DNA of 33,828 bases from a candidate division Zixibacteria bacterium RBG_16_53_22 (GCA_001775395.1 MEWP01000099.1:1-33828); one strand, 5' to 3'. Positions 1-8,657 are shown, counted from the stretch's first letter. Notes: generated from the sequence alone by a model not told the origin. Program-made: numbers and translations.

Positions 1-689
1 GCGAGTATCAAATTCCGCCGGCGATAAACAGTATCATCGGGTTTGAATTTCTCCAGATCGACCCCGTTATAAATGACTTTGATTTTATCGAAATCTATAT
101 CGGGGGCACGCTCGATCAGGTAGTCGTAGTTATAATTGGTGACAGTCACTATGAACCTGGCGGCCTGAAGTTTTTCCCGAATCATATGTTCATCCAAATT
201 ATATACAAAAATGTCCTTGGCGTGGGCCGTGAAGCTGAAAGGTGTCCCCGATATCAGGGAGGCCAGATAGGCGATCGAGCTGGGAATGCTCGCGAAATGC
301 GCGTGGAAGTGCTCTATCCCGAGCTGTCTCGCCTGGGCCGTGACCCAGGCTGCCGCCATCAGAAGCTCGATCCTTTCCGTATCCTGTCTCGATAGAGCCT
401 CGCCCAGAAGGCCCAAGAATCTCTGCTGATATGGCTCGATATCGTTCCAAATCCGGCCCAGCCAGTTCGGCCATTTGCGGGGGTCGAGATCCTCGAGATA
501 AAATACTCTCGCCCTAACCTGCGCGACCTGCGGGTGAAAATGCCCTTCGTTCGGCTTTTTATAGGAAAATATCGTGATATCTGCGCCGAATTTTTCATGT
601 TGGAGAATCTCATTTAGTATAAAGGTCTCCGACAGCCGGGGGTACATCTTCACGATATAGCCGATCTTTGGGGCGCCTCGCGAAATCAT
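1..689 (-). CDS. GT4-family glycosyltransferase, N-terminal part (cut by window edge)
   Basis: Reading the minus strand from ATG at 689 gives an open frame to the window edge (229 codons, C-terminus missing). The protein starts MISRGAPKIGYIVKMYPRLS followed by ETFILNEI, the typical opening of GT4 (group 1) glycosyltransferases of the colanic-acid/exopolysaccharide type. Further on are HFHAHFA, the acceptor-side FSFTAHAKDIF and VIYNGVDLEKF, which begins the second Rossmann domain. A GAGGAG ribosome-binding site lies 8 bases upstream. The start overlaps the stop of the upstream glycosyltransferase (ATGA), so the two are translationally coupled and share a transcript with ugd. Likely role: transfer of a sugar from a nucleotide-sugar donor in surface polysaccharide assembly; the sugar is unknown. 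Family call is firm, substrate is not. Confidence 0.85.
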   Translation of the reverse strand, partial: MISRGAPKIGYIVKMYPRLSETFILNEILQHEKFGADITIFSYKKPNEGHFHPQVAQVRARVFYLEDLDPRKWPNWLGRIWNDIEPYQQRFLGLLGEALSRQDTERIELLMAAAWVTAQARQLGIEHFHAHFASIPSSIAYLASLISGTPFSFTAHAKDIFVYNLDEHMIREKLQAARFIVTVTNYNYDYLIERAPDIDFDKIKVIYNGVDLEKFKPDDTVYRRRNLIL

Positions 690-2005
690 CTGGATATCTC
701 CTCAGGGGCTTTCAAGTTTGAAAAAATCGTCCGGCAGTATTCCGCCAGTTGTTCTGCTCCATTAAGCTGAATAGTTCCATTGATCCTTGCCCTTTCCAAC
801 GGCTCATCCCGGCTCAGAAGCTGTTCGGTTATGGCATCGAATAAAGTTTCCGGGTTGATATTGTCGGGATGTATCAGGCTCACAAGACCGAGATCCTTCA
901 ACCTCTGGGCGCGCAGAAGCTGCTCGTTGCGATACAAGATCCTCGGGATGATAAGCGCTCGCCGTGCGAATGTGAGTATTTCGGTGGTGGTATTGTACCC
1001 ACCCGTGGATATTACCAGGTCGCTTTTCTGTAAGAATGGCCTGGTATGTCCGACGAACTTTCTGATAGCGACCGGCAATCGGCGCGATTCCGAGCGGTAT
1101 TTGCGCCAGAGCTCCTCCGAAATGAATGGTCCGGTAATAATCAGGCTGTTGAAATCGATACGGCTCTCGAACCTCTTCAGCATTTCCATAAACGTTCCGA
1201 CAACAGCCTCGCCGGCGCCATCGCCCCCGCCAATGGTCACCGTCACGAATTTACCGGTGCTGTCCGCCTTATTCATGCGTGCTTTGCGGGAATTCGGGCC
1301 CGGCTCGGAAATGTAGCCGCAGAAACTGGTCTTCCGGGCAATATCTTCGGGGAACTCATACGAAATCACGGGGTCAAACACGATGGGGCATCCATATATC
1401 AAAATGCCGTCATAAAATTCCCTCAGGGAGTCATAGATCGATTGCGCCTGCCACTGCTTCACGACCTTCTCCGGCTCATCGATAATATCCCTTAGGCCGA
1501 GTATCGTGAAAGTCTCCGGATTTTCGCTTTTCAGCCATTCCAGGGATGGCTTTATCTCGCCTTTCATGCCGAGTGGGGAATGGTCCACCAGCAGAATGTG
1601 CGGCGAAAATTGTCTCGTGGTTTCCAGCAGCAACCGGCTTCTGAGATTAAATATGCGCCTGAATGATGTCTTGATGCTGCGTGGCTCGTATTGCTCGTCG
1701 GCCGTCTTTCGCACGGCCGGCAATTTGATATAATCCAATCCGGCCGGAAGACGATAGCGATGAACCTGGGGCGAGCCGGTGACAAGCAGGATGGAAAGAT
1801 CGGGAAACTGCGCCTTCAATGCCTGTGAAATCTTCAGGCAGCGCCTGAGATGGCCAAGGCCGAATGTGTCGTGCGAATAAATCAGCATGCGCAAACCGGC
1901 GCCGGTTCCCCGATATTGCGCTTGCGAAAACGCCTGATATCGATTACCGCGCCTATGATTTATGGCGCTATACAGGCCGGAGTTTGCCTCCCCCTCGGAT
2001 CTCAT
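686..2005 (-). CDS. MurG-like (GT28-type) predicted glycosyltransferase
   Basis: The protein contains MLIYSHDTFGLGHLRRCLKI near its start, and later VTIGGGDGAGE, LIITGPFIS and DLVISTGGYNTTTEIL, which match the predicted glycosyltransferases with a MurG-like C-terminal domain (COG4671 type). The frame is open upstream to 2149, but that part overlaps the ugd coding region. I chose ATG 2005, which follows the ugd stop by two bases and fits translational coupling. ATG 1888 is an attractive alternative because it places MLIYSHDTFG at the very N-terminus, as is usual in the family; the intervening 39 residues look non-conserved. The gene sits between ugd and a GT4 glycosyltransferase and overlaps the latter by ATGA. 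Probably a cytoplasmic or membrane-peripheral enzyme of polysaccharide or glycolipid synthesis; donor and acceptor are unknown. Confidence 0.8.
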   Translation of the reverse strand: MRSEGEANSGLYSAINHRRGNRYQAFSQAQYRGTGAGLRMLIYSHDTFGLGHLRRCLKISQALKAQFPDLSILLVTGSPQVHRYRLPAGLDYIKLPAVRKTADEQYEPRSIKTSFRRIFNLRSRLLLETTRQFSPHILLVDHSPLGMKGEIKPSLEWLKSENPETFTILGLRDIIDEPEKVVKQWQAQSIYDSLREFYDGILIYGCPIVFDPVISYEFPEDIARKTSFCGYISEPGPNSRKARMNKADSTGKFVTVTIGGGDGAGEAVVGTFMEMLKRFESRIDFNSLIITGPFISEELWRKYRSESRRLPVAIRKFVGHTRPFLQKSDLVISTGGYNTTTEILTFARRALIIPRILYRNEQLLRAQRLKDLGLVSLIHPDNINPETLFDAITEQLLSRDEPLERARINGTIQLNGAEQLAEYCRTIFSNLKAPEEISR

Positions 2006-2007
2006 TT

Positions 2008-3393
2008 TTACACTTGCCCCGTGCTCAGATATTTGAAACCGTAATGATGAGCCACCTCCGGCGAAAGCAGGTTGCGGCAATCCACCAGGTTTCGATGGCG
2101 CATGCGCTCGGCCATGCTCCACCAATCCAGGAGTTGGAATTCGGGCCACTCCGTCAGAATTACAATGCAGTCGGAATCGGGGGCCACATCTGATGCCTGC
2201 GGGGTAATCTCGATCATTGGCAGAAGTTGGGCCGCCTCCCTGGATGCCGCCGGGTCAAAGGCTTTTATCGTGGCGCCTGCCTCGAGCAACATGCTGATTA
2301 TCGGTATTGTCGGGGAACCTCGCATATCGCTTGTGCCCGCCTTGAACGACAGCCCCAGCACGCCTATCTGCTTTCCATCCAATTCGCCGACAAGCTTTCT
2401 AACCTTATCGACAACCGATTCGAACTGCCTGTGATTGGCCTCGACCACGGCCCTGGCTATATGAAGCTGCACCCCATGAGATTGGCCCTGGCCGATAAAT
2501 TCCGAAATATCCTTGGGCAGGCATGATCCGCCCCAGCCCGGGCCCGGATTAAGGAAATCGGGCCCGATTCTTGGATCCAGCCCCATCGCATGGGCCACCT
2601 CCAGGACATTGACCCCCACCTGATCGCACAGTCCTGCCAGCTCGTTTACGAAACCGATCTTTGTTGCCAGGAAAACATTCGAGGCGTACTTTATCATTTC
2701 CGCGGTGGCGTTATTGGTGACCACAATCGGCACCGGATGTGTCATGCCCAGCCTGTAAATATGCTTTACATACTCAATCGCATCCGGCGAGTCGCCGCCG
2801 ATCACTATTCTCTGGGGATGAAAGAAATCGTAGACCGCTGTTCCCTCGCGAAGAAATTCCGGATTGTTGACTACCGGCACAGTCCTGTCGCCATAACCGT
2901 TGCTCGCCAGAATCTCTTTGACACGACTGGCGGTTCCGATCGGCACTGTGCTCTTGAGAACGATAATCTGCCCGGTCTGCACTGAACGTGATAATACTTC
3001 TATCACCTCGTGCAATGCCCCGAGATCGGCCCGACCGCTTGACGATGGAGGGGTGCCGACTGTAATAAATATCGCCTCCTGGCCATCTACCGCCTCCTCC
3101 AGATCTTTCGAGAATGACAGCCGATTGCAGTGCATATTGTTTCGTATCAATTCCTCGAGGTCGCGCTCGAAGAACGGCACTCTGCCCGCCTGAAGCTCGG
3201 CCAGCCTGGCTGAATCATTTTCAAGGCAGACTACCTTATGGCCGAATTGGGCAAATCCGGCCGCGGTCACCAATCCCACAAAACCGCCGCCAATCACGCA
3301 AATATTTACCCCTACAAGTGGTCCGGAAATAGGGGAATGCCCTTGAATGGCATGATAGGCTGGATCGGGTAGTGGATTTTTGGGGGAGGTCAT
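2008..3393 (-). CDS. ugd: UDP-glucose 6-dehydrogenase
   Basis: 461 residues, usual for the family. It oxidises UDP-glucose to UDP-glucuronate with two NAD+. Visible signatures: the NAD-binding GGGFVG (about residues 35-40) after ICVIGG, FITVGTPPSSSGRADL, LKSTVPIGT, NPEFLREGTA, AEMIKYASN with the conserved lysine near 235, and the catalytic cysteine C291 in PGPGWGGSCLPKDI. The N-terminus is about 28 residues longer than usual before the Rossmann strand; an internal GTG at residue 28 is an alternative start. ATG 3393 has GAAAGGA ten bases upstream, so I keep it. First gene of a three-gene polysaccharide operon. The gene product most like it could be a UDP-ManNAc dehydrogenase, but the motifs fit Ugd best. 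Confidence 0.93.
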   Translation of the reverse strand: MTSPKNPLPDPAYHAIQGHSPISGPLVGVNICVIGGGFVGLVTAAGFAQFGHKVVCLENDSARLAELQAGRVPFFERDLEELIRNNMHCNRLSFSKDLEEAVDGQEAIFITVGTPPSSSGRADLGALHEVIEVLSRSVQTGQIIVLKSTVPIGTASRVKEILASNGYGDRTVPVVNNPEFLREGTAVYDFFHPQRIVIGGDSPDAIEYVKHIYRLGMTHPVPIVVTNNATAEMIKYASNVFLATKIGFVNELAGLCDQVGVNVLEVAHAMGLDPRIGPDFLNPGPGWGGSCLPKDISEFIGQGQSHGVQLHIARAVVEANHRQFESVVDKVRKLVGELDGKQIGVLGLSFKAGTSDMRGSPTIPIISMLLEAGATIKAFDPAASREAAQLLPMIEITPQASDVAPDSDCIVILTEWPEFQLLDWWSMAERMRHRNLVDCRNLLSPEVAHHYGFKYLSTGQV

Positions 3394-3492
3394 GCGATTA
3401 TGTTCCTTTCAAATCTGAACTTGCCAGTTCATTAAATATCATTCCGAAAATGCCATTGGCAAGCGATAATTAAATTCGTCGTCTAATATGTG

Positions 3493-3508
3493 GGAAATAA
3501 TTGTGCCA
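3493..3508 (-). promoter_or_regulatory. possible sigma-54-type promoter upstream of ugd
   Basis: On the minus strand TGGCAC is followed by five bases and then TTTCC. The -24 element is perfect for the sigma-54 consensus (TGGCAC-N5-TTGCW), but the -12 GC is TC here. It points at ugd, about 100 bases upstream of its ATG, and the adjacent gene encodes a sigma-54 activator. A TTGCCA / GATATT pair (16-base spacer) nearer the gene could instead be a sigma-70 promoter. The rest of 3394-3623 holds no gene that I can see. Confidence 0.25.
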
Positions 3509-3623
3509 CAACGGATATTATTTCATTAGTCATTGAGCCTTAAAAAGATATGGAGAATGGCAGAAATTCAAATGGAGAGTGATTCGGTCTACATAATTGT
3601 TTATTAGAGCCAATTGGCCTATT

Positions 3624-5018
3624 TCAACCAATTATGTCCACCTGCTTGGCAATCGCATATTTAGTAATCCGATATCTTAGCGCCTCCCGTCCAATCTTCA
3701 GTTTGCGAGCCGCCTCGCTGACATTCCCGCCGCAATGACGCAGAGTGGCGATAATGATTTCCTTCTCAACCGCTTCGAGATCGATTGAGTCGGATGACAG
3801 ATCCAGGGCGAGCGTAAAATCACCTCCGCCCATTGCCTCCCTTTTCCTGGATGGGAGATTCAAATCATCGGCGGTGATAATTTTATCTTTAGTCAAGATC
3901 GCAGACCTCTCTATCAATTGGCGAAGCTCCCTGACATTTCCGGGCCAGTTATAGCTCAATATCGCCTGCCCGGCATCATCGCCGAAACTTCTTTCGATAT
4001 TGAACTTCAGACACGATTGCTTGAGGAAGAGCTCCGCCAGGCTCAAGATATCCTCGGCGCGTTCTCTCAAGGGAGGCACCTCAATGGTAAGATGGTTGAG
4101 TCTGTGATATAGATCCCCTCTGAATTGCGCCCTGTCCTTGAGATCCCGGTTGGTGGCCGCGATTACTCTGACATCGACTGCGATATCTTTCAATCCGCCA
4201 AGTCGCCGCAGGGTTTTGCGCTCGATTACGGTCAGAAGCTTCACCTGGGCCTCCAACATAAGCTCGCCAATTTCATTGAGGAAGATCGTTCCGCCCGTGG
4301 CCGCCTCGAATAACCCTCGCTTGCTGCGATTGGCTCCGGTAAAGGCCCCTTTTTCATAGCCGAAAAGTTCAGCCTCCTCGAGACCCCGGGGGAGAGTCGA
4401 GCAGTTGACCTCGATGAATGGTTGACGGGCGAATTTACTGCTGTAATGTATGATCCGGGCCATAAGGTCTTTTCCGGTGCCGGTTTCCCCGAGTATCAGC
4501 ACCGGGGGGTAATCCGATGGTGTTGCCAGATCCATCGAGATAATCTTATCGAGCATGTTCGAGACGACTTTGAGCCGCGGGGAGTTGCAAATCAGCCTGT
4601 CCTCGTCGACCTTCTCGGCCTCACGGCTGTGATAATATGACACCGTCTGCCTGAGCCTGGCATTGGCCACAGCCCGGTCGATAGCAATCGCAACTTCCTC
4701 GGTATCTAGCGGCTTACGAAGGAAATCGCTGGCGCCGGCGCGCATGGCCTCAACCACCGATGCCATCGTGCCATAAGCGGTGGCCATGATGACCACAATA
4801 TCAGGATCGATTCGCCTGATATGCTCTATGGCCTCGATCCCCGACATCCCCGGCAACTGCAGGTCCAGGAGCACAATATCGACCGGAGTCCTTTCGAGCA
4901 ACCGCAGGCCATCCTCGGCGGTAGTGACTGTCATGCAATCATGTCCCCGTGCTCCCAAAGAGCGGCAAAGCGATTTTGCCAGCAGGACCTCGTCCTCGAT
5001 TATCAATAACTGCGCCAT
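3624..5018 (-). CDS. NtrC-family sigma-54-dependent response regulator
   Basis: 464 residues with three domains in order. The receiver (1-120) has the acidic pair E8/D9, phospho-acceptor D52 in LLDLQLPGMSG and K102. The AAA+ domain (about 140-375) has Walker A GETGTGKD (177-184), the sigma-54 contact loop GAFTGA (224-229) and arginine-rich LRERAEDI. The C-terminal Fis-type helix-turn-helix is at about 432-456 (GGNVSEAARKLKIGREALRY). It should hydrolyse ATP to open sigma-54 promoters after phosphorylation by the kinase encoded 18 bases upstream. Oddity: Walker B reads IFLNEIGE, with N248 where most family members have Asp. The gene ends 230 bases before the polysaccharide operon, which may be a target. 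Confidence 0.93.
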   Translation of the reverse strand: MAQLLIIEDEVLLAKSLCRSLGARGHDCMTVTTAEDGLRLLERTPVDIVLLDLQLPGMSGIEAIEHIRRIDPDIVVIMATAYGTMASVVEAMRAGASDFLRKPLDTEEVAIAIDRAVANARLRQTVSYYHSREAEKVDEDRLICNSPRLKVVSNMLDKIISMDLATPSDYPPVLILGETGTGKDLMARIIHYSSKFARQPFIEVNCSTLPRGLEEAELFGYEKGAFTGANRSKRGLFEAATGGTIFLNEIGELMLEAQVKLLTVIERKTLRRLGGLKDIAVDVRVIAATNRDLKDRAQFRGDLYHRLNHLTIEVPPLRERAEDILSLAELFLKQSCLKFNIERSFGDDAGQAILSYNWPGNVRELRQLIERSAILTKDKIITADDLNLPSRKREAMGGGDFTLALDLSSDSIDLEAVEKEIIIATLRHCGGNVSEAARKLKIGREALRYRITKYAIAKQVDIIG

Positions 5019-5036
5019 TTTCGCCCTCTCGCCCTC

Positions 5037-6506
5037 TTATTTTCCGGATGTCTCAGTGCCGGACCTTTTCAATGGTACCATGATGACGACTTTCGTGCCC
5101 GGCGACAGGCTTTCGATTTCGATCGAGCCGCCATGCAGATCGACTATTTTTTTCGCCTGAGCCAGCCCGAGGCCCGTGCCGCTTTCCTTACTTGATATAA
5201 ACGGCTTGAATAATTTCTGTTGGATATTTGCCGGTATGCCCACGCCGTTATCTGTCACCGCGATGACACCCCACGGCTCGGAATCGTGCCCGGCATGTCT
5301 CCGGGTTTCTATTTCGACGATGCCATTGCCGTCCATGGCCTCGAACGCGTTGGCGGCAATGACATGGACTGCCTGCTCAAAAAGAACGCCATCGACCTCA
5401 GCCTCCAGCGGTTCATTCGCAAGTCGAAGCCGCAACTCGACCTTCCCCGCGTACGGCCGCCGGGCCATCGTGCCAACCTGCGAGGCAATTTGATTGAGGT
5501 CGTGGCGATCGATTTCCAGGTTCAGAGGTTTGGCATAGGAAAGAAACCTGATTATCCAAAGGTCCATTCTGTCGACAGCCCTGATGATCTCATTAAGCGC
5601 ATCCGATGTTTCGGGATGTGCGCCGGCGGGTTCACCCAGGGCTACCTGGGCCGCCGCCCTGATACCGGCCAGCGGATTTCTCAAATTATGGGCGGTGTAA
5701 GAGCCGATCTCTCCCAGCGCGGCCAATCTTTCCTGAAACAATAGCTTCTGCTGCGAATTCTTCAAGGCTTTCGACATCTCGTTTATGGCCAGGGCCAACT
5801 GCCCCCACTCGTCGGACGATTCTATCGATACCTGGCTGTCGAGGTTTCCGCGGCTAATCTCGCGCGTGGCCCGGTTTACAAGAGTTATGGGATATGCCAG
5901 CCATCTTTGAAGAAGATATATAATGGCTATAAGTTGCAGGACAGCCAGTACGGCCGCCGAGGCTATAACAGTCATGGCGATAGTTCCAGCCCGGTTGCCC
6001 CCGGCAATATTCCGATTTTCCATCGACCGGTAGTATTGTATTATCGCGGCAATATCGTCTGAAACCTCGTCCGAGATCTCCCGGAGCCGGTTTCGCGCGG
6101 CCTCCCGCTCATCCTGGTCATCTGGCGGCGCCCCGCGGTCAAAGAAACCTCGCATCACCCAGACAAGTTCGTATTGGGTCTCCTCGAGCCCCCTGATATG
6201 GTCCAATTCGTTTTCATTGGCCGCATCGTTCTTCAGTTCCTTCAAGAGCTGAGCGGTGATTTCCTCGGCGCTCCAAAAATCGCCTTTTCCCGTAGAGTCC
6301 CCATAAATGAATTCGCGTCCATAATTAATCTGGCGGACCATGTTGGACCGCAATCTTTCGGCCAGAAGCACCCTCGAGTAGGTCTGGGAAAGCTCTTTGG
6401 CGGCGCGGCTCCATCGCAGAATCGACCAGACCGATGCTGTCCCTATGGCCAGCACCACGGCCAGCATGACGGCATAGCTGAATATCAGTTTCGAGCGAAT
6501 TGTCAC
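5037..6506 (-). CDS. membrane sensor histidine kinase (NtrB/ZraS-like)
   Basis: 489 residues. Transmembrane segment one at about 8-30, a mostly helical periplasmic region (31-173) rich in charged residues, transmembrane segment two at about 174-198, HAMP at about 200-250, then the kinase core. The H box reads YTAHNLRNPLAGIRAA with H273 as phospho-acceptor, in place of the more common HEIRNPL. The N box has N386 (ANAFEAM), G1 is DNGVGIP (419-425) and the F/G2 boxes are FKPFISSKESGTGLGLAQAK. The start is supported by a sigma-70-like promoter 94-122 bases upstream. It is the partner of the sigma-54 activator immediately downstream. The signal is unknown; no PAS or CACHE motif is recognisable. 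Confidence 0.92.
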   Translation of the reverse strand: MTIRSKLIFSYAVMLAVVLAIGTASVWSILRWSRAAKELSQTYSRVLLAERLRSNMVRQINYGREFIYGDSTGKGDFWSAEEITAQLLKELKNDAANENELDHIRGLEETQYELVWVMRGFFDRGAPPDDQDEREAARNRLREISDEVSDDIAAIIQYYRSMENRNIAGGNRAGTIAMTVIASAAVLAVLQLIAIIYLLQRWLAYPITLVNRATREISRGNLDSQVSIESSDEWGQLALAINEMSKALKNSQQKLLFQERLAALGEIGSYTAHNLRNPLAGIRAAAQVALGEPAGAHPETSDALNEIIRAVDRMDLWIIRFLSYAKPLNLEIDRHDLNQIASQVGTMARRPYAGKVELRLRLANEPLEAEVDGVLFEQAVHVIAANAFEAMDGNGIVEIETRRHAGHDSEPWGVIAVTDNGVGIPANIQQKLFKPFISSKESGTGLGLAQAKKIVDLHGGSIEIESLSPGTKVVIMVPLKRSGTETSGK

Positions 6507-6599
6507 TTTGCTTGTCGACCCGACTTAAACATGGTTATCGGCGTTTCGGCCTGGCGCTGTAATGAGGGATGTGAAAATTAAGGAAATTCACGATGTTCG

Positions 6600-6628
6600 A
6601 TAATAAATGATATCGGGCCTCTTGCCAA
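6600..6628 (-). promoter_or_regulatory. sigma-70-type promoter for the two-component operon
   Basis: Minus strand: TTGGCA, 17-base spacer, TATTAT. Each hexamer matches five of six consensus bases. The predicted transcript starts near 6593 and reaches the kinase ATG (6506) after a leader of about 87 bases. Confidence 0.55.
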
Positions 6629-7104
6629 GTGAATTCTGCGTTCGAGAAATTACGTTTATCGTCAACGGCAATTATTCTTGAACAGTTTTCATCGAGTATT
6701 GATTATTAACGTCGCCATCAAATGAGTGGTTTCGGAAAACTCCAAGATCGAAAACGGCGAATTCGAGTGGAGTCGCAGTCGCTCTACAAGGCCGGACAAT
6801 AAATGCCGAATTGCCGAAACCCGCGGCCATCGTCGGTCGATGACGCGACGTCGCGCTAACGCCGGGCGGCTATTCCCGGCACTGCCTCGATAATCGCATT
6901 GCCCGCCAGAATATCGGGCGCATGGCAAGACCAGGTCGATAAGAGGCGCGGCTCCAATAATGAAATAAGACCTCATTTGCGGCAATACGGGAACAGTTGG
7001 AATCGTATCGTGGTCTATGACTGGCCGGGCCAATTGCCCGGACGGTTTTAAATGCGATAGTTCATTAGCAATGTGCGATAACGCGTAACGAAAGGATTCC
7101 CAGT
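6629..7104. other. intergenic region without a recognisable gene
   Basis: Nothing convincing is encoded here. A 142-codon minus-strand frame (6689-7117) has no ribosome-binding site, no family resemblance and low-complexity Arg/Ser-rich content. A small inverted repeat, CCGGGC-CAATT-GCCCGG (7025-7041), followed by GGTTTTA, lies 64 bases before the NmrA-like gene. It could be an operator or a short hairpin in the leader. Confidence 0.5.
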
Positions 7105-7962
7105 ATGGATAGAACAAATAAGATTCTTGTCACGGGGGCAACCGGCCAGCAGGGCGGCGCGGTCGCCAGAGAATTGCTGACTCGAGGATACAAAGTATTG
7201 GCGATGACACGAAAGCCCGACAGTGAAAAAGCGAGAGAGTTGGCAAGTCGAGGCGCGGAGGTTGTGAAGGGGGACCTGGACGACGCGGGCTCGCTGCGGC
7301 AGGCGGTCAAAGGGGTCTGGGGCGTTTTCGCAGTTCAAAACACATGGGAAGCCGGAGTCGAGAAGGAAGAGGAGCAGGGTAAGCGAATGGCGGAAATAGC
7401 CCGCGAGGCCGATATCCGGCATTACGTTTATTCCTCGGTTGGATCGGCTCACCGCCAGACCGGAATATCGCATTTCGACAATAAATTTCGAGTAGAGGAG
7501 AAGATACTATCGCTGAGATTCCCGTCATACACCATTATGAGGGCCGTTTTTTTCATGGAGAATCTCGCCTCGCCGTGGTTTAAGCCGGGAATCGATCAGG
7601 GTAATGTCATGGCTCCGATGAAGCCTGAGACCAGCCTTCAGATGATTGCGGTCGATGATGTCGGGAAATATGGCCTCTGGGCGTTTGAAAAGCACGAGAT
7701 GCTGAACGGACGGGCATTTGATATCGCGGGTGATTCGCTAACCATGCCCGAGGTTGCCAGGATTTTAAGCACCATGTCCGGGCGCAAGATCGGTTACATG
7801 CGGATACCAATCGAGGAGGTGCGCAAATTCAGCGTGGAGGCGGCCGCCATGTACGAGTGGTTTGATCGGGTCGGATATGATGCCGACATAGCGGGGATTT
7901 CTCGGGAATCTGGTATCCGGCCGACACCATTTAAAAAGTGGGCTGCGGCAGTCAAATGGTAG
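7105..7962 (+). CDS. NmrA-like NAD(P)-binding protein (atypical short-chain dehydrogenase family)
   Basis: 285 residues. The N-terminal Rossmann motif is ILVTGATGQQGGAVARELL (glycine-rich loop at about 10-16), followed by MTRKPDSEKARELASRGAEV and VVKGDLDDAGSLRQAVKGV, the standard pattern of NmrA-like proteins where an acidic residue follows the third strand. YVYSSVGSAH and YTIMRAVFFMENL continue the family pattern; the catalytic Tyr-X3-Lys of classical dehydrogenases is not evident. Such proteins act either as NAD(P)H-sensing regulators or as quinone/aldehyde reductases; I cannot decide. AAAGGA lies eight bases upstream of the ATG. It stands alone on the plus strand and ends before a hairpin terminator. 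Confidence 0.85.
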   Translation: MDRTNKILVTGATGQQGGAVARELLTRGYKVLAMTRKPDSEKARELASRGAEVVKGDLDDAGSLRQAVKGVWGVFAVQNTWEAGVEKEEEQGKRMAEIAREADIRHYVYSSVGSAHRQTGISHFDNKFRVEEKILSLRFPSYTIMRAVFFMENLASPWFKPGIDQGNVMAPMKPETSLQMIAVDDVGKYGLWAFEKHEMLNGRAFDIAGDSLTMPEVARILSTMSGRKIGYMRIPIEEVRKFSVEAAAMYEWFDRVGYDADIAGISRESGIRPTPFKKWAAAVKW

Positions 7963-8072
7963 AACGGGGGAGGACTGCCGATGCGCCTTCATGGCGCGGG
8001 CGGTAAATTCGAATCAGGCGCATGATAATCCGCCGGTCCGCTCTATTTACAATATCTAAAGTGGAAAATGCA

Positions 8073-8096
8073 AGGGGCGTATCGCCATACGCCCCT
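8073..8096. repeat. REP-like hairpin element
   Basis: A perfect ten-base inverted repeat, AGGGGCGTAT / ATACGCCCCT, with loop CGCC and TACAT following. It sits between the NmrA-like gene and the terminator and has no U-tract. Sequences of this form (GGGGCGTAT...ATACGCCCC) recall short dispersed palindromes common in bacterial genomes; only one copy is seen in this window, so repeat status is inference. Confidence 0.45.
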
Positions 8097-8151
8097 ACAT
8101 TAAGATTCGCGACATTTCGATTAATCAAAATGCCGGTTTGTCATCAATCTT

Positions 8152-8189
8152 AGGCTGTTCCGCCACGGAACAGCCTTCGTTATTTTTAT
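8152..8189 (+). terminator. intrinsic terminator between convergent genes
   Basis: An 11-base stem AGGCTGTTCCG / CGGAACAGCCT with loop CCA is followed on the plus strand by TCGTTATTTTTAT. It would end transcription from the NmrA-like gene. The same stem lies just beyond the stop of the minus-strand secreted-protein gene, but there it lacks a U-tract. Confidence 0.7.
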
Positions 8190-8201
8190 AGGGATTTTCC
8201 G

Positions 8202-8621
8202 CTATTTTACATCTACGACGTTATAAGGAACGAACCACCGACCGCCGTCGAAATCCTTTGGATTCTCGGCGATCTGGCAGAGGTTCGTTTGCAGCGCCTC
8301 GGCCACAATCTCGGCGATCTCCACTGTGCTGGGTTCGAAGTAGAACATCAGCTCGGCGCCCTCATCGAATACAACGGTGCCCCCGATCCAGCTGGGGTCG
8401 ATGCCGCATTCTTTAGTTGGATCTTCCGGCCCTGCCACGAGGCATAGGATCTGGCAGCACGTGAGACTGTCTGTGACGGAAATCCACTTGGATTGGCCGC
8501 AGTCATCCTCGTTGAGGACCTCAATGGGCTTGTACTCGCATGGTTCCAGTTCCGCCAGGCAAATGGCAAACGCGAACAAGACCGATGACGTTGCCAAAAT
8601 GATGGCAATTGTCTTTTTCAT
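8202..8621 (-). CDS. small Cys-rich secreted protein of unknown function
   Basis: 139 residues. The first 23 residues (MKKTIAIILATSSVLFAFAI, then CLA) form a good signal peptide. The mature part has seven cysteines (28, 41, 55, 56, 60, 72, 115), including a CCQILC cluster, which suggests disulfides or metal binding in the periplasm or outside the cell. C21 inside LFAFAICLAE could conceivably be read as a lipobox, but the -3 to +1 pattern is poor. I recognise no family. The start is well supported by AAAGGAGG eight bases upstream and by a promoter at 8658-8686. Reality as a gene is likely; function is unknown. Confidence 0.75.
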   Translation of the reverse strand: MKKTIAIILATSSVLFAFAICLAELEPCEYKPIEVLNEDDCGQSKWISVTDSLTCCQILCLVAGPEDPTKECGIDPSWIGGTVVFDEGAELMFYFEPSTVEIAEIVAEALQTNLCQIAENPKDFDGGRWFVPYNVVDVK

Positions 8622-8657
8622 ACAAATCCTCCTTTAATTGGTATTATGAGACTGTCC

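Noticed and set aside
2006-2149. Upstream extension of the MurG-like frame
   Set aside because: It lies entirely within the ugd coding sequence and encodes Pro/Gly-rich shadow sequence.
6689-7117. 142-codon minus-strand reading frame upstream of the NmrA-like gene
   Set aside because: No ribosome-binding site, unbalanced composition and no recognisable motif; it also overlaps the true start of the plus-strand gene.
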